A stretch of DNA of 49,551 nt from NCBI GenBank assembly GCA_022822495.1, contig JAJEBQ010000045.1, positions 1 through 49,551 on the forward strand, written 5' to 3'. Numbering within the stretch: the first letter of the stretch is position 1; every line of letters starts with the position of its first letter. The translations under genes were made by a program, and so were the position numbers. The notes below the pieces were generated by a model. That model was not told the origin of the DNA. It did not search any database and saw only the letters and a list, made by a program, of their open reading frames with translations. Shown here in pieces: positions 9,223 to 18,777 of this stretch. Source of the DNA: Paracoccaceae bacterium. Lineage in GTDB: Bacteria > Pseudomonadota > Alphaproteobacteria > Rhodobacterales > Rhodobacteraceae.

Positions 9223-10434
9223 TCAAATAAATTTAAGGATCGTTTCGTTCCCTGGAATTGGGTTTCGAGGTATCAACAGGGATAATAGCAAAGAAACCAT
9301 TGCCAGCGACGCCGCTATGATGAAAACAAATTGCGGTGCGATAATCCAGATATAACCCAGAAAGGCTGGAAGAAATACCGCTGCAATATGATTAATGGTA
9401 AAGGAAACAGCTGCTGTTGGTGCAATATCTGCCGGATCACATATTTTCTGAAAATACGTCTGCAAGGCAAAAGCCATGGCAAAAAACACATTGTCTATAA
9501 TGAATAATATGCATGCAATCAGAAACCCCCATCCAAAATAATAAATCCCTCCATATGCCAAAAATACCAGGGTTAAACCTGTGTATTCAAAGACAAGGGT
9601 GTTTCGCTCACCAAATACATTGACGGCTTTACCCATGATGGGGGCACAGATCATATTGACAATAAAGTTGATGATAAAGAGAGAGGTTACTTCATGTACC
9701 TCAAATCCAAACTTTTCTACCATCATGAAGGCAGCAAAAACCATAAATATCTGCCTTCTTGCACCTGACATGAACTGGAGGGCATAATAAAGCCAATACC
9801 TTTTTTTCAGGACCATTCTGGCTTTTTGAGGATTGGGGGTTTCGAATTTCGGAAAGGCCAAATAACAATAAACCACGAGAATTAGAGTTAAGCCGCCAGT
9901 AACCATGTAAATCATGTTGTAGGAATAATCCAATAATCTCCAACCAATGACAACAAAGAGGTATGCGACCAATGATGCACCTGATCCAATGGAAACGAGC
10001 CATCCAATGGTTTGTGGTGCCTTATCCTTCTCAATCCATTGTAACTGCAGCGATTGATTCAGTGTGGCAAAATAGTGGAATCCAATGGAACTGATCATTG
10101 TGGTGAACAAAATTCCCTGATAGCTTGGGAACCATGCAACTACTGATGTGGCAGCAGCCATAATTGCCAGCGATAATAAGGCCAGGGATTGCTCTCGTAT
10201 AAATATTAGTAATGCAATAACACTTATGGCCAGGAAACCTGGTATTTCTCGGATGGTATGTAACCAACCAATATTTACCCCATCAAAATTACCAACCTCA
10301 ACGACAAAATTGTTTAGGAGTGCATTCCATGTTGAAAAGGATAGAGGAAGTGCCGTTGCCATTAAAATCAGCAAAAAAACAGGCTGTTTCCAGAAAGGTA
10401 ATTTTCTGGCTTCTGTCAACAGCAATTTATTCAA
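9223..10434 (-). CDS. Major facilitator superfamily transporter
   Basis: The 403-residue hydrophobic product has about twelve predicted membrane segments, beginning with PVFLLILMATALPLSFS (about 18-34) and ending with a long hydrophobic pair near residues 350-390 and a short polar tail. The layout, with a central cytoplasmic loop around residues 195-215 rich in K and R, is that of an MFS permease in the inner membrane. I could not identify a substrate-specific signature. The start appears to be a TTG at 10432-10434. It stands alone between msrA and rpsD with generous spacers on both sides. Confidence 0.75.
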   Translation of the reverse strand: MNKLLLTEARKLPFWKQPVFLLILMATALPLSFSTWNALLNNFVVEVGNFDGVNIGWLHTIREIPGFLAISVIALLIFIREQSLALLSLAIMAAATSVVAWFPSYQGILFTTMISSIGFHYFATLNQSLQLQWIEKDKAPQTIGWLVSIGSGASLVAYLFVVIGWRLLDYSYNMIYMVTGGLTLILVVYCYLAFPKFETPNPQKARMVLKKRYWLYYALQFMSGARRQIFMVFAAFMMVEKFGFEVHEVTSLFIINFIVNMICAPIMGKAVNVFGERNTLVFEYTGLTLVFLAYGGIYYFGWGFLIACILFIIDNVFFAMAFALQTYFQKICDPADIAPTAAVSFTINHIAAVFLPAFLGYIWIIAPQFVFIIAASLAMVSLLLSLLIPRNPIPGNETILKFI

Positions 10435-10594
10435 AATAAAACCTTAGTTTGTATCATTCCAGACATAACCAGATACCTTATCAAATTAATTTACTGCAAC
10501 AGGCAAATATCTTTCAACACTGGAACGATAGGATAGCTACCGCCAAACACCAGGTGGGAATTAAGAAACTCCCCCCGAAAAGAGGGAATTAAAA

Positions 10595-11215
10595 TTAGTT
10601 TTTGGCGTAGTATTCCACCACCAGATTTGGTTCCATCATCGTTGGATAGGGGACATCCTTCAATTGGGGAACTCTGACAAATTTTGCTTTGAGATTATCT
10701 ATATCAACTTCAAGATATTCTGGAATATCCCTTTCCTGGTTGTCAATGGCATCTTCCACCATAATCATTTGTTTGGATTTTTCCCTGACCTCTATCTCAT
10801 CTCCCTCCTTAACCCTGTAAGAAGGGATATTGGTACGCTTGCCATTGACCAAAACATGTCCGTGGTTGATAAACTGCCTGGCAGCAAATATTGTGACAAC
10901 AAACTTTGATCGGTATACCACAGCATCTAGTCGTCGTTCGAGCAAGCCAATAAGATTTTCGCCGGTATCACCTTTCATGCGCTCTGCTTCTCCAAAGGTA
11001 CGACGGAATTGTTTTTCAGTAAGATCACCATAGTAACCCTTGAGTTTCTGTTTGGATCTTAACTGAATACCAAAATCGGAAAGTTTCCCTTTTCTTCTCT
11101 GGCCATGTTGACCAGGACCATAATTTCTTCGATTAAAGGGAGATTTGGGTCTTCCCCAAATATTTTCTCCCATGCGACGGTCGATTTTATACTTGGCAGT
11201 CGTTCTTTTTGTCAC
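10595..11215 (-). CDS. rpsD: 30S ribosomal protein S4
   Basis: S4 binds 16S rRNA and nucleates 30S assembly. The 206-residue product has the alphaproteobacterial form: it starts [20 protein letters not shown], contains [18 protein letters not shown], an S4 RNA-binding domain (about 95-155, with [16 protein letters not shown]) and the end [12 protein letters not shown]. The start is a GTG at 11213-11215, and the family length supports it. It is monocistronic here, as usual for alphaproteobacteria. The 5' region to 11530 holds its promoter and that of the divergent DUF1489 gene. Confidence 0.97.
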   Translation of the reverse strand: MTKRTTAKYKIDRRMGENIWGRPKSPFNRRNYGPGQHGQRRKGKLSDFGIQLRSKQKLKGYYGDLTEKQFRRTFGEAERMKGDTGENLIGLLERRLDAVVYRSKFVVTIFAARQFINHGHVLVNGKRTNIPSYRVKEGDEIEVREKSKQMIMVEDAIDNQERDIPEYLEVDIDNLKAKFVRVPQLKDVPYPTMMEPNLVVEYYAKN

Positions 11216-11530
11216 GGCTGTTGTCCTTCTTTCTATTGAAGGGTGTTGTCCTTTCCCAACGATAATCGTTAAGCGACAGGCATTCTCTTGCGAGACCCAC
11301 CAACACCAAGGTTAATATGAATTAGCGATTGGGTTGGATAAGTATGTTGGAACCAAACGTTTTACAACTTTTAGCAAGAACTTTTTGCAGATTACGAGAA
11401 AATTATCCTTTTTATGGTAACGTTAATTGATCGTACCATTTGCTCGGATTTGAATTATAGAATCATGTGATTAAAATAAATTGAAAATCTCTTGAGCCAA
11501 TTCGAATTTTTATCAAATACTTTGTGTACC
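11216..11530. other. Divergent promoter region of rpsD and the DUF1489 gene
   Basis: These 315 bases separate two divergent genes. No ORF of note, tRNA or clear S4-binding leader structure could be identified by eye. Confidence 0.4.
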
Positions 11531-11995
11531 ATGACTAACAAGACCATGAACCTATTGAAACTTTGTGTAGGGATCAACTCAGTAGAAGAATTGGAGGAAC
11601 GTCGGATTGAAAGAAGAAAGAATGGTGATAACTCCCAACCAGAGCATGTAACACGATTCCGTCCAAGAAGATTTGAGGAAGTTCTGAATGGTGGTTCTCT
11701 TTTTTGGGTAATTAATGGTGCCATTTTGGCCAGGCAAAGAATACTTGCCTTTGAACAAAGGATTGGTACTGATGAGATAAAACGATGGGCAATTGTCTTT
11801 GATGAAGAAATTATAAGAACTGAACCTGTTCGCAAACGCCCCTTTCAGGGATGGCGGTACCTTACCCCCAAGAAAAGCCCTCCAGACCTCCCCTTTCAGG
11901 GAAATAGAGGAAGTACTGAAAGAGTTATGGAAATACTGGAGAAATACCCCTATGATGAATTGAAAATCACCTTTGAGCCTTACCAAAGGCCGTAA
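11531..11995 (+). CDS. DUF1489 family protein
   Basis: The product (154 residues from the ATG at 11531) matches the DUF1489 family, known almost only from Alphaproteobacteria and of unknown function. Recognisable blocks are MNLLKLCVGINSVEELEE at the N-terminus, HVTRFRPRRFEEVLNGGSLF in the middle, then FDEEIIRTEPVRKRPFQGWR and a short C-terminal tail. A second ATG at 11546 would start exactly at MNLLKLCVG, which is closer to the family start; upstream in-frame codons to 11492 are unlikely to be used. No membrane segment or signal peptide is visible. It converges with hisS, 59 bp away. Confidence 0.8.
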   Translation: MTNKTMNLLKLCVGINSVEELEERRIERRKNGDNSQPEHVTRFRPRRFEEVLNGGSLFWVINGAILARQRILAFEQRIGTDEIKRWAIVFDEEIIRTEPVRKRPFQGWRYLTPKKSPPDLPFQGNRGSTERVMEILEKYPYDELKITFEPYQRP

Positions 11996-12054
11996 TATCA
12001 GACCTATTCAGTACCGGTTAGGGGAATGATATAACGCGCCATATAGCGAGGGAT

Positions 12055-13554
12055 TTACGAGTTGAGCCTGGCAAGTACCTCTTTGGTTTTTGTAACCAGG
12101 TCCGCCACCTTTACTTCGATCTGCCAATCCCGTGACCTCCACTCATCCTTGGAAGCAGTTTCGGAAATTTTTGAGCCAAGTTTTAGATCCTTGATCAAAA
12201 CCACCCCACGGGTTCTCTCTTCCTCCCCCTGGATAATGGCAATGGGGCACCGTCGGTTATCTGCGTATTTCAACTGTTTGCCAAAATTTCTGGCATTCCC
12301 CAAGAAAACCTCCGATTTGATACCTTCTCGTCGTAGGTCTGCGACCATCTTCTGATAGTCGACCATTCGATGTCGGTCCATGACAGTAACCAAAACTGGA
12401 CCTAATGCACTTTCCTTTTTCGGTTTATAATATTCCTGGGCAGCTATTAACCGATCTATTCCAATGGAAACTCCTGTGGCAGGTACCTGCTGCCCAATAA
12501 ATCGCTTGACCAAATCGTCATAACGACCACCACCTGCGACTGATCCAAATCTTCTTGGTTTACCTTTGGAATCAACTGTTTCGAATGTCAGTTCCGTCTC
12601 CACAACCGGTCCAGTATAATAATCCAGTCCCCTAACGATGGAGGGATCAATCAAAAAATTTTCAGATGTGCTCGTCTGGGAGTGAATACAGTCCAAAATT
12701 TCGTTCAGTTCATACACACCTTCTGAACCTATATCTGTTTCTGCAACGAGGTCCCTTAGGCAGTTTAGAATGTTTTCGTTGGATTGACCCCCAAGTTCCA
12801 GAAAACTCATGATTGGATCAATCTGACCCGTGGTTAAACCAGCACCTTTGGTGTAATCACCACTTTCATCCAATCTTCCCTCACCCAACAGTAAACGGAC
12901 GCCCTTTGGCCCCAATCGGTCCAATTTGTCCATTGCTCTGAAGACTGCACCTCGGAGGGCTGTATCGGCATCTGACCCTTCTACCAAAATACCTGCGACA
13001 ACCAAAATTCCATCAAGAATTTTTCGATTATTTAACTTGATAACGTAATTATGTCTAACAATGCCCAGGGCATCAAGGATTTCAGATGTTAAAACAGCCA
13101 TTTCAGCATCAGCAGCCACACTGTTTGATCCCACCGTATCTGCATCGCACTGGTAAAACTGTCTGAAGCGACCAGGACCAGGTTTTTCATTTCTCCAAAC
13201 TGGTCCCATGGCATATCTTCGATAAGGTGTTGGCAAAGTATTCCTGTGCTGTGCTGCTACCCTTGCTAGGGGAGCAGTCATATCATAACGGAGGGAAATC
13301 CATTTTTCATCTTCTTTCCATGCAAAAACCCCTTCATTCGGCCGATCCAGATCCGGCAGAAACTTCCCCAAGGTATCAAGATACTCAATTGCAGGAGTTT
13401 CCAAAGGATCAAATCCAAACTTGTTGAATACCTCAGAGATGGTATTCATCATATGTACTCGGGTATTATGAACCTCCCCAAAATAATCCTGAAACCCGAG
13501 TGGAGTTTCTGCTTTTGGTCGTACTTTTTTTTGGTTTTTGGATTTGGCAACCAT
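12055..13554 (-). CDS. hisS: Histidine-tRNA ligase
   Basis: HisRS charges tRNA-His in two steps with ATP. The 499-residue product is a class II synthetase: motif 1 region in the first 60 residues, motif 2 in GPVWRNEKPGPGRFRQFYQCDAD (cited only as a region near residues 115-138), the histidine-binding blocks VRGLDYYTGPV and AGGGRYDDLV, motif 3 in TGVSIGIDRL, and an anticodon-binding domain in the last 100 residues. The length of about 500 and the sequence style are those of the alphaproteobacterial HisRS, which in many members goes with a tRNA-His lacking the usual extra G-1. Here that is knowledge of the group, not seen. It precedes dnaE's stop by 123 bp on the same strand. Confidence 0.95.
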   Translation of the reverse strand: MVAKSKNQKKVRPKAETPLGFQDYFGEVHNTRVHMMNTISEVFNKFGFDPLETPAIEYLDTLGKFLPDLDRPNEGVFAWKEDEKWISLRYDMTAPLARVAAQHRNTLPTPYRRYAMGPVWRNEKPGPGRFRQFYQCDADTVGSNSVAADAEMAVLTSEILDALGIVRHNYVIKLNNRKILDGILVVAGILVEGSDADTALRGAVFRAMDKLDRLGPKGVRLLLGEGRLDESGDYTKGAGLTTGQIDPIMSFLELGGQSNENILNCLRDLVAETDIGSEGVYELNEILDCIHSQTSTSENFLIDPSIVRGLDYYTGPVVETELTFETVDSKGKPRRFGSVAGGGRYDDLVKRFIGQQVPATGVSIGIDRLIAAQEYYKPKKESALGPVLVTVMDRHRMVDYQKMVADLRREGIKSEVFLGNARNFGKQLKYADNRRCPIAIIQGEEERTRGVVLIKDLKLGSKISETASKDEWRSRDWQIEVKVADLVTKTKEVLARLNS

Positions 13555-13677
13555 AGAGTTAATTCTGCCTTATGATGGTAGTTACAAGTTTAAAATTTTA
13601 ATGTCTAACTGACGAAATACAATGTTACCATTGAGGTTGCACTGGCTTCTGTCTAAACCGATAAAGTACCCTGCAAG

Positions 13678-16600
13678 TTAATCCATTGGTGAGACTTTAA
13701 TTACGCCATTCAAGCTTTTTATAGCCTGTTTGACCCTTTTGTTCAATTTGTAGCTTTGTGTAATCTCAATAGCCAAATCATCGGTAATGGCTTCGCAAAA
13801 GGGAGAAAAAACAACCTTCGACCATTGGTAATTTGCCAAATTCCCGGTGTTTTCTTTTAAAATGGACTTTACTTGGTTGGGTACTGAAGCCTTATCAAAA
13901 TGAATCTGAACCTTTATGGGATACTGCTTGACCAACTCTTCTATGGGAGAAACTCTGAATGCAGATACCCTAATCTGATCCTTGTACCTCTCAGTTTCTA
14001 ATTTGGCATAAACCAAAGTATTTTCTTCCATCTTTGTATTACCAAGCGCATAGACATCAGGAGCCAACAAGGCTTCAATGTCACCTGTATCATCAGAAAA
14101 TTTTATAAATGCCATAGGTTTCCCGGTGTTTGATGTTCTTTTTGTCACCTTGGTAATAATACCGGCAATCATAATGGTTCGCTTTGAACCAAAATCTTTA
14201 ATCTCATTATCCTGCCAATCCAGGATAGTTGCAATAGACGTTATAACTGATGATGAAAAATTTTTCTTGTACCTGCTAATGGGATGCTCACTTAGGTAAA
14301 AACCAATTGATATATGTTCTTCAGCCAATCTTTGTGCCTCATTCCAGTCCTGATGGTTTCCTAAAGACGGTTTAGGCAATTCTTCCGGCAAATCATCAAA
14401 AAGGCTTTGGTGTTTTACGCCAGTGTTAAGGGATTTCGCATAAGAAGAGAGGATATCATAATTTTTGAAGAGTTTCTGACGATTTGGATCCAAACTGTCA
14501 AAAATACCACCACGCACCATGTTTTCGTAAGCACCCTTGGAAATCGTTGATAAATCAACCCTTTCAGCAAAGTCGAACATGTTCTTGAATGGTTCATCAC
14601 CTCTGACCTGTTCTATTTTTTTGGCGAGATCAAACCCTACACTTTTGATTGCTGCAAGAGCATAAATGATTTTACCCTCCTCTACTTCAAAATCGGAATT
14701 TGACCGATTGATATCAGGTACAATTATTTCCACACCTGAATTTTTCAGTTCTCTTACATAGCTTGCCAACTTGTCAACATCACTTAAATCCAGCGTCATT
14801 ACAGCGGACATGTACTCCAACAGGTGATTGGCCTTAAGCCAGGCCGTTTGATAACTTACGAGGGCGTAAACGGCAGCATGTGATTTATTAAATCCATAAT
14901 GAGCAAATGCTTCCAATTGATCCCAAACTTTCTGCACCGTTGCTTCTGGTACTTGTCTTCCTTTAGCACCTTCAAAAAAGTTGGGTTTCTCCTTTTCCAT
15001 TTCGGCTGGTATTTTCTTACCCATAATTCTTCTTACAACATCAGCTCTGCCCAATGAATATCCAGCCATTTGCCTTACGATTTCCATCACCTGTTCCTGG
15101 TAAACGATAAAACCATTTGTTTCTTCAAGGATATAATCGATGGATTTATGTAACTTTTGAGCTTTCTTCGTTCCGTTCTTGACAGCACAAAAATCCCCGA
15201 TAATTTCCATTGGACCAGGGCGATAGAGGGCAACCATGGCAATTATATCTTCAAATCTAGTTGGTTTCATAAGCTTCAAGGCATTGGTCATACCAACACC
15301 TTCAACCTGAAACACCCCCATGGTTTTGCCACTTGCATAAAGTTCAAAGGTTTTTTTGTCTTCCAGTGAAACATTGTCGATATCAACAACCATTCCCCTT
15401 TTGGCCAGTTTTTCCAGAGCTTTGGAGATAACCGTCAGAGTTTTAACACCAAGAAAGTCCATCTTTACCAGGCCAGCCTCTTCGACCCACTTCAGGTCAA
15501 ATTGTGTAACTGGAAGAGCCTGCTTCTTGTCGTGATAAAGGGGAACTGTTTCCTTCATGGGCTTGTTGCTGATAACAATCCCACCTGGATGTCGGCTTGT
15601 GTTTCTTGGGATACCTTCGACGATCTCAATTTGATCAAACATCTTTTTGAAATAAGGATTGCTTTCCTCAGCAGTTCTGATAACTTCAATACTCCTTCTT
15701 TGTTCTTTGAAGGGCATTCTTGGATCAATTTCTGAGGCCCACAGGTTAAGAAGATGTCTTGGAACCCGCAGAATGCGACCAAAATCCCTAATGGCATTTT
15801 TTGCTCCAAGGCTACCAAAGGTTACAATCTGGGCGACCCTATCCTCACCGTATCTTGATGAAACATATCCTATGACCTCATCTCTTTTTTCGGAGCAAAA
15901 ATCAATGTCAAAGTCTGGAAATGATAGCCTTTCGGTGTTTAGAAACCGCTCAAACAGCAATGAATACCTAATGGGATCCAAGGTGGTAATATTGAGTGCA
16001 TAGGCAACCAATGAACCTGCACCAGAGCCCCTGCCGGGGCCGACCGGGATGCCATTATCCTTGGCCCAGCAGACAAAATCAGCAACGATAAGAAAATAGC
16101 CAGCAAAATTGGTGCTGTTGACAACTCCCAGCTCATATTCTAATCTTTGAAAATATGCCTCTTCAGTGTCAGCCAATTCAATCTTGCTTATTTTACTTTT
16201 TAGCCCCGCAACGGCTCTTTTCTTTAGTTCTTCACTTTCATCATCACAGAATCTTGGCAGCATGGGGGCACGCGTTCGTGAATGAAAACTGCATCTTTTG
16301 GCAATCTCCAAGGTATTATTGATAGCTTCTGGTAAATCCTCAAACAATTCAAGCATCATCTCTTGTGATTTGAAGAAATGTTCAGGCGTTAGAATTCTTC
16401 GTGCATCTTTTTGTGTCTCAAAGCCACCATTTTTTATGTAGAACAGCATGTCTACAGATTCGTAATCATCCCTTTTGGCAAGAATAACATTGTTTGTTGC
16501 AACCAAGGGCAGCCCTAATTCATAGGCAATATCAATAAAACCTGATTCTGTTTTCAACTCATTGAGGGTACAGGTCGAATCATCAAATGTATGTCTTTGA

Positions 16601-17127
16601 ATTTCCTGATAGACTCCCGAGGAAAAAATGCCTGCGAGTTCAGATACCAGTTTCTTCGCTTCAGTATATGACTCATCCCTCAACAACAAACCTCCGGGTC
16701 CTTCACTACCTCCCGTAAGGCAGATTAAGCCTTCTTGAAAATCCTTCAACTCGCCAAGAGACATGAAAGGAACGAGTTTATCCTGGTCCAAATACATTTT
16801 TGAATTCAGTTTCAAAAGATTTTGATAACCGGTAAAATTTTGTACCAGGACAGTAATGAAGGCCGTGCCAGAAGGGTCAAAGGGATCAAGATGATTGTCC
16901 CTGAATTTCAGTGGAACCTGCATGCCTTGAATGGGTTGTATGCCTTTCTCAGAGCATTTTTTGGCAAATGCAAGGGCCGCAAACATGTTACTGGAATCAG
17001 TGAGCGCAACCGCCGGCATATTGTGTGCAAGGCAGGCTTCGGTGATTTGACTTATCTCCAGTATTCCTTCGAGAATGGAATACTTACTATGAACATTGAG
17101 GTGTACAAATTTTGGATCAGAAACCAT
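13678..17127 (-). CDS. dnaE: DNA polymerase III alpha subunit
   Basis: This is the replicative polymerase core, in the normal 1149-residue length. An N-terminal PHP domain starts FVHLNVHSKYSILEG. The catalytic palm is marked by GPGRGSGAGSLVAYAL and PDFDIDFC (about 355-400) with the metal-binding aspartates, then ALYRPGPMEIIGDF and VYQEQVMEI. The helix-hairpin-helix part follows at GVEIIVPDINRS, and an OB fold near residues 985-1040 includes TGKPMAFIKFSDDTGDIEAL. The ATG at 17125-17127 fits the family start. It is transcribed leftward ahead of hisS. Confidence 0.97.
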   Translation of the reverse strand: MVSDPKFVHLNVHSKYSILEGILEISQITEACLAHNMPAVALTDSSNMFAALAFAKKCSEKGIQPIQGMQVPLKFRDNHLDPFDPSGTAFITVLVQNFTGYQNLLKLNSKMYLDQDKLVPFMSLGELKDFQEGLICLTGGSEGPGGLLLRDESYTEAKKLVSELAGIFSSGVYQEIQRHTFDDSTCTLNELKTESGFIDIAYELGLPLVATNNVILAKRDDYESVDMLFYIKNGGFETQKDARRILTPEHFFKSQEMMLELFEDLPEAINNTLEIAKRCSFHSRTRAPMLPRFCDDESEELKKRAVAGLKSKISKIELADTEEAYFQRLEYELGVVNSTNFAGYFLIVADFVCWAKDNGIPVGPGRGSGAGSLVAYALNITTLDPIRYSLLFERFLNTERLSFPDFDIDFCSEKRDEVIGYVSSRYGEDRVAQIVTFGSLGAKNAIRDFGRILRVPRHLLNLWASEIDPRMPFKEQRRSIEVIRTAEESNPYFKKMFDQIEIVEGIPRNTSRHPGGIVISNKPMKETVPLYHDKKQALPVTQFDLKWVEEAGLVKMDFLGVKTLTVISKALEKLAKRGMVVDIDNVSLEDKKTFELYASGKTMGVFQVEGVGMTNALKLMKPTRFEDIIAMVALYRPGPMEIIGDFCAVKNGTKKAQKLHKSIDYILEETNGFIVYQEQVMEIVRQMAGYSLGRADVVRRIMGKKIPAEMEKEKPNFFEGAKGRQVPEATVQKVWDQLEAFAHYGFNKSHAAVYALVSYQTAWLKANHLLEYMSAVMTLDLSDVDKLASYVRELKNSGVEIIVPDINRSNSDFEVEEGKIIYALAAIKSVGFDLAKKIEQVRGDEPFKNMFDFAERVDLSTISKGAYENMVRGGIFDSLDPNRQKLFKNYDILSSYAKSLNTGVKHQSLFDDLPEELPKPSLGNHQDWNEAQRLAEEHISIGFYLSEHPISRYKKNFSSSVITSIATILDWQDNEIKDFGSKRTIMIAGIITKVTKRTSNTGKPMAFIKFSDDTGDIEALLAPDVYALGNTKMEENTLVYAKLETERYKDQIRVSAFRVSPIEELVKQYPIKVQIHFDKASVPNQVKSILKENTGNLANYQWSKVVFSPFCEAITDDLAIEITQSYKLNKRVKQAIKSLNGVIKVSPMD

Positions 17128-17370
17128 TATTTGATACCCGTTGCTTTTCTGGAATAACCTGCATGCCGATTGAACCTAACAATATTGACCTTCACAATGT
17201 GAAAGCCAGAAATTATTGAAATTTCAGATTTTATGTAGAACCTTGATTTCAAATTAATAATTGCATTTGATACATAGAATAGATTCTAGAAGATAATCTA
17301 AAAGAAAAATCGAAAGACTTTTAAATCAAAAGTAGCAGGTTTGGTTAATTTCCTTTAAACATGGGGATTG

Positions 17371-18777
17371 ATGTCAAAAATAAATTTTTTTATCAACAAT
17401 GAACCGGTAACGGCAGAGGACCCAGCAGGAACCACAACCCTGTTGGAATGGATCAGGGAAAAGACCTCCCTCAAGGGTACAAAAGAAGGTTGTAACGAGG
17501 GTGACTGTGGTGCTTGTACGGTTATAATAGAATCACTTGAAGACAACCAATTAGTTCATTCCGCTGTAAACTCCTGCATTTTGTTTCTTCATCAGTTGCA
17601 CAACAAGTCCGTAAGAACCATTGAGGGAGTATCTGGTCCCGAGGGACAACTTCATCCTGTTCAGGAAGCAATGATAAAATTTAACGGGAATCAGTGTGGC
17701 TTTTGTACTCCGGGGATAGTTATGTCACTTGTTTCAGCACATACCAATGACAATGGGGACCTGGATACCATATTGGCAGGCAACCTATGCCGATGTACAG
17801 GTTATGACCCTATAATAAATGCTGGCAAGGATAGTTTGCAAAAGCCAAAACCTGCTTGGTTAAGGGATGTAGAAACCAAACTTCCTCATCAACTCTCAAC
17901 AAATACAGACAAACCAAGATACATACCTGACAGCATCGAAGCTTTTTCTGATTGGTACGAAAAAAATCCTGAGGCAACGCTAGTCGCCGGAGGTACAGAC
18001 GTTGGTCTATGGGTAACTAAGGAGCTCAAAACATTACCTTCACCTTGCTTTATTTCGGATATTCCTGAACTCAAAAAAATCAAAATTAGTGGCAATACAA
18101 TGACGGTTGGAGCCGCCACCACCTTAACAAAATTTGATCATGTGATTTCGAAATACTACCCTTCTTTGAGTGAACTGATTAATCGTTTCGGTTCGGTCCA
18201 AATCCGAAATGCGGCAACTGTTGGTGGGAATATTGCAAACGGCTCACCCATCGGTGATTTACCCCCCGCACTGATTGCCCTCTCCGCTAATCTGATACTC
18301 AGAAAAAAATCGTCTTGTCGAAAGATACCACTGGAAGAATTCTTTATGGATTACGGGGTTCAAAACCGCAAGTCAGGTGAATTTGTTGAAGGAATTGAAA
18401 TCCCCCTGCAATATGAATGGCTACGATGCTACAAATTATCAAAAAGGCGGGATCAAGATATTTCTGCTGTTTGCGGCTGCTTTCTTATGGAGTTAAATTG
18501 TCAGACCATAGAAAATGTCCGAATTGCCTTTGGAGGAATGGCAGCCATACCCAAAAGGGCAACAAAAACGGAAGCTTTTTTGTGTGGGAAGTTCTTAAGC
18601 CAAGACACAATCCTTGAAGCGATGACCTTACTGGAGGAGGATTTTAAACCCATATCAGATATGAGAGCTTCCAGTGATTACAGAATCCAATCAGCCAAAA
18701 ACCTTTTATTGAAATACTTCTTCGAGCGTAATCGCACGTACGGTTTCGCTTCAATCGATCATTATCTGGTGAGTTAA
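17371..18777 (+). CDS. xdhA: Xanthine dehydrogenase small subunit (2Fe-2S and FAD domains)
   Basis: XdhA carries electrons from the molybdenum subunit through two 2Fe-2S clusters to FAD and NAD. The 468-residue product starts with a plant-type ferredoxin domain (CNEGDCGACTV near residues 45-55), then the second cluster domain (CGFCTPGIVMS and LCRCTGY, about 110-150). The FAD domain follows at about 190-350, with LVAGGTDVGLW and VQIRNAATVGGNIANGSPIGD, then a C-terminal CO-dehydrogenase flavoprotein domain. The ATG at 17371 is chosen over the adjacent TTG. Its stop abuts the ATG of xdhB. Purine oxidation is the default role of this gene order; related hydroxylases of other N-heterocycles share the layout. 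Confidence 0.92.
   Translation: MSKINFFINNEPVTAEDPAGTTTLLEWIREKTSLKGTKEGCNEGDCGACTVIIESLEDNQLVHSAVNSCILFLHQLHNKSVRTIEGVSGPEGQLHPVQEAMIKFNGNQCGFCTPGIVMSLVSAHTNDNGDLDTILAGNLCRCTGYDPIINAGKDSLQKPKPAWLRDVETKLPHQLSTNTDKPRYIPDSIEAFSDWYEKNPEATLVAGGTDVGLWVTKELKTLPSPCFISDIPELKKIKISGNTMTVGAATTLTKFDHVISKYYPSLSELINRFGSVQIRNAATVGGNIANGSPIGDLPPALIALSANLILRKKSSCRKIPLEEFFMDYGVQNRKSGEFVEGIEIPLQYEWLRCYKLSKRRDQDISAVCGCFLMELNCQTIENVRIAFGGMAAIPKRATKTEAFLCGKFLSQDTILEAMTLLEEDFKPISDMRASSDYRIQSAKNLLLKYFFERNRTYGFASIDHYLVS

Noticed and set aside
10555-10590. Terminator after rpsD
   Set aside because: A CCCTC/GGGGG stem can be drawn but only four or five pairs form and the T-run is weak, so it was not listed as a feature.
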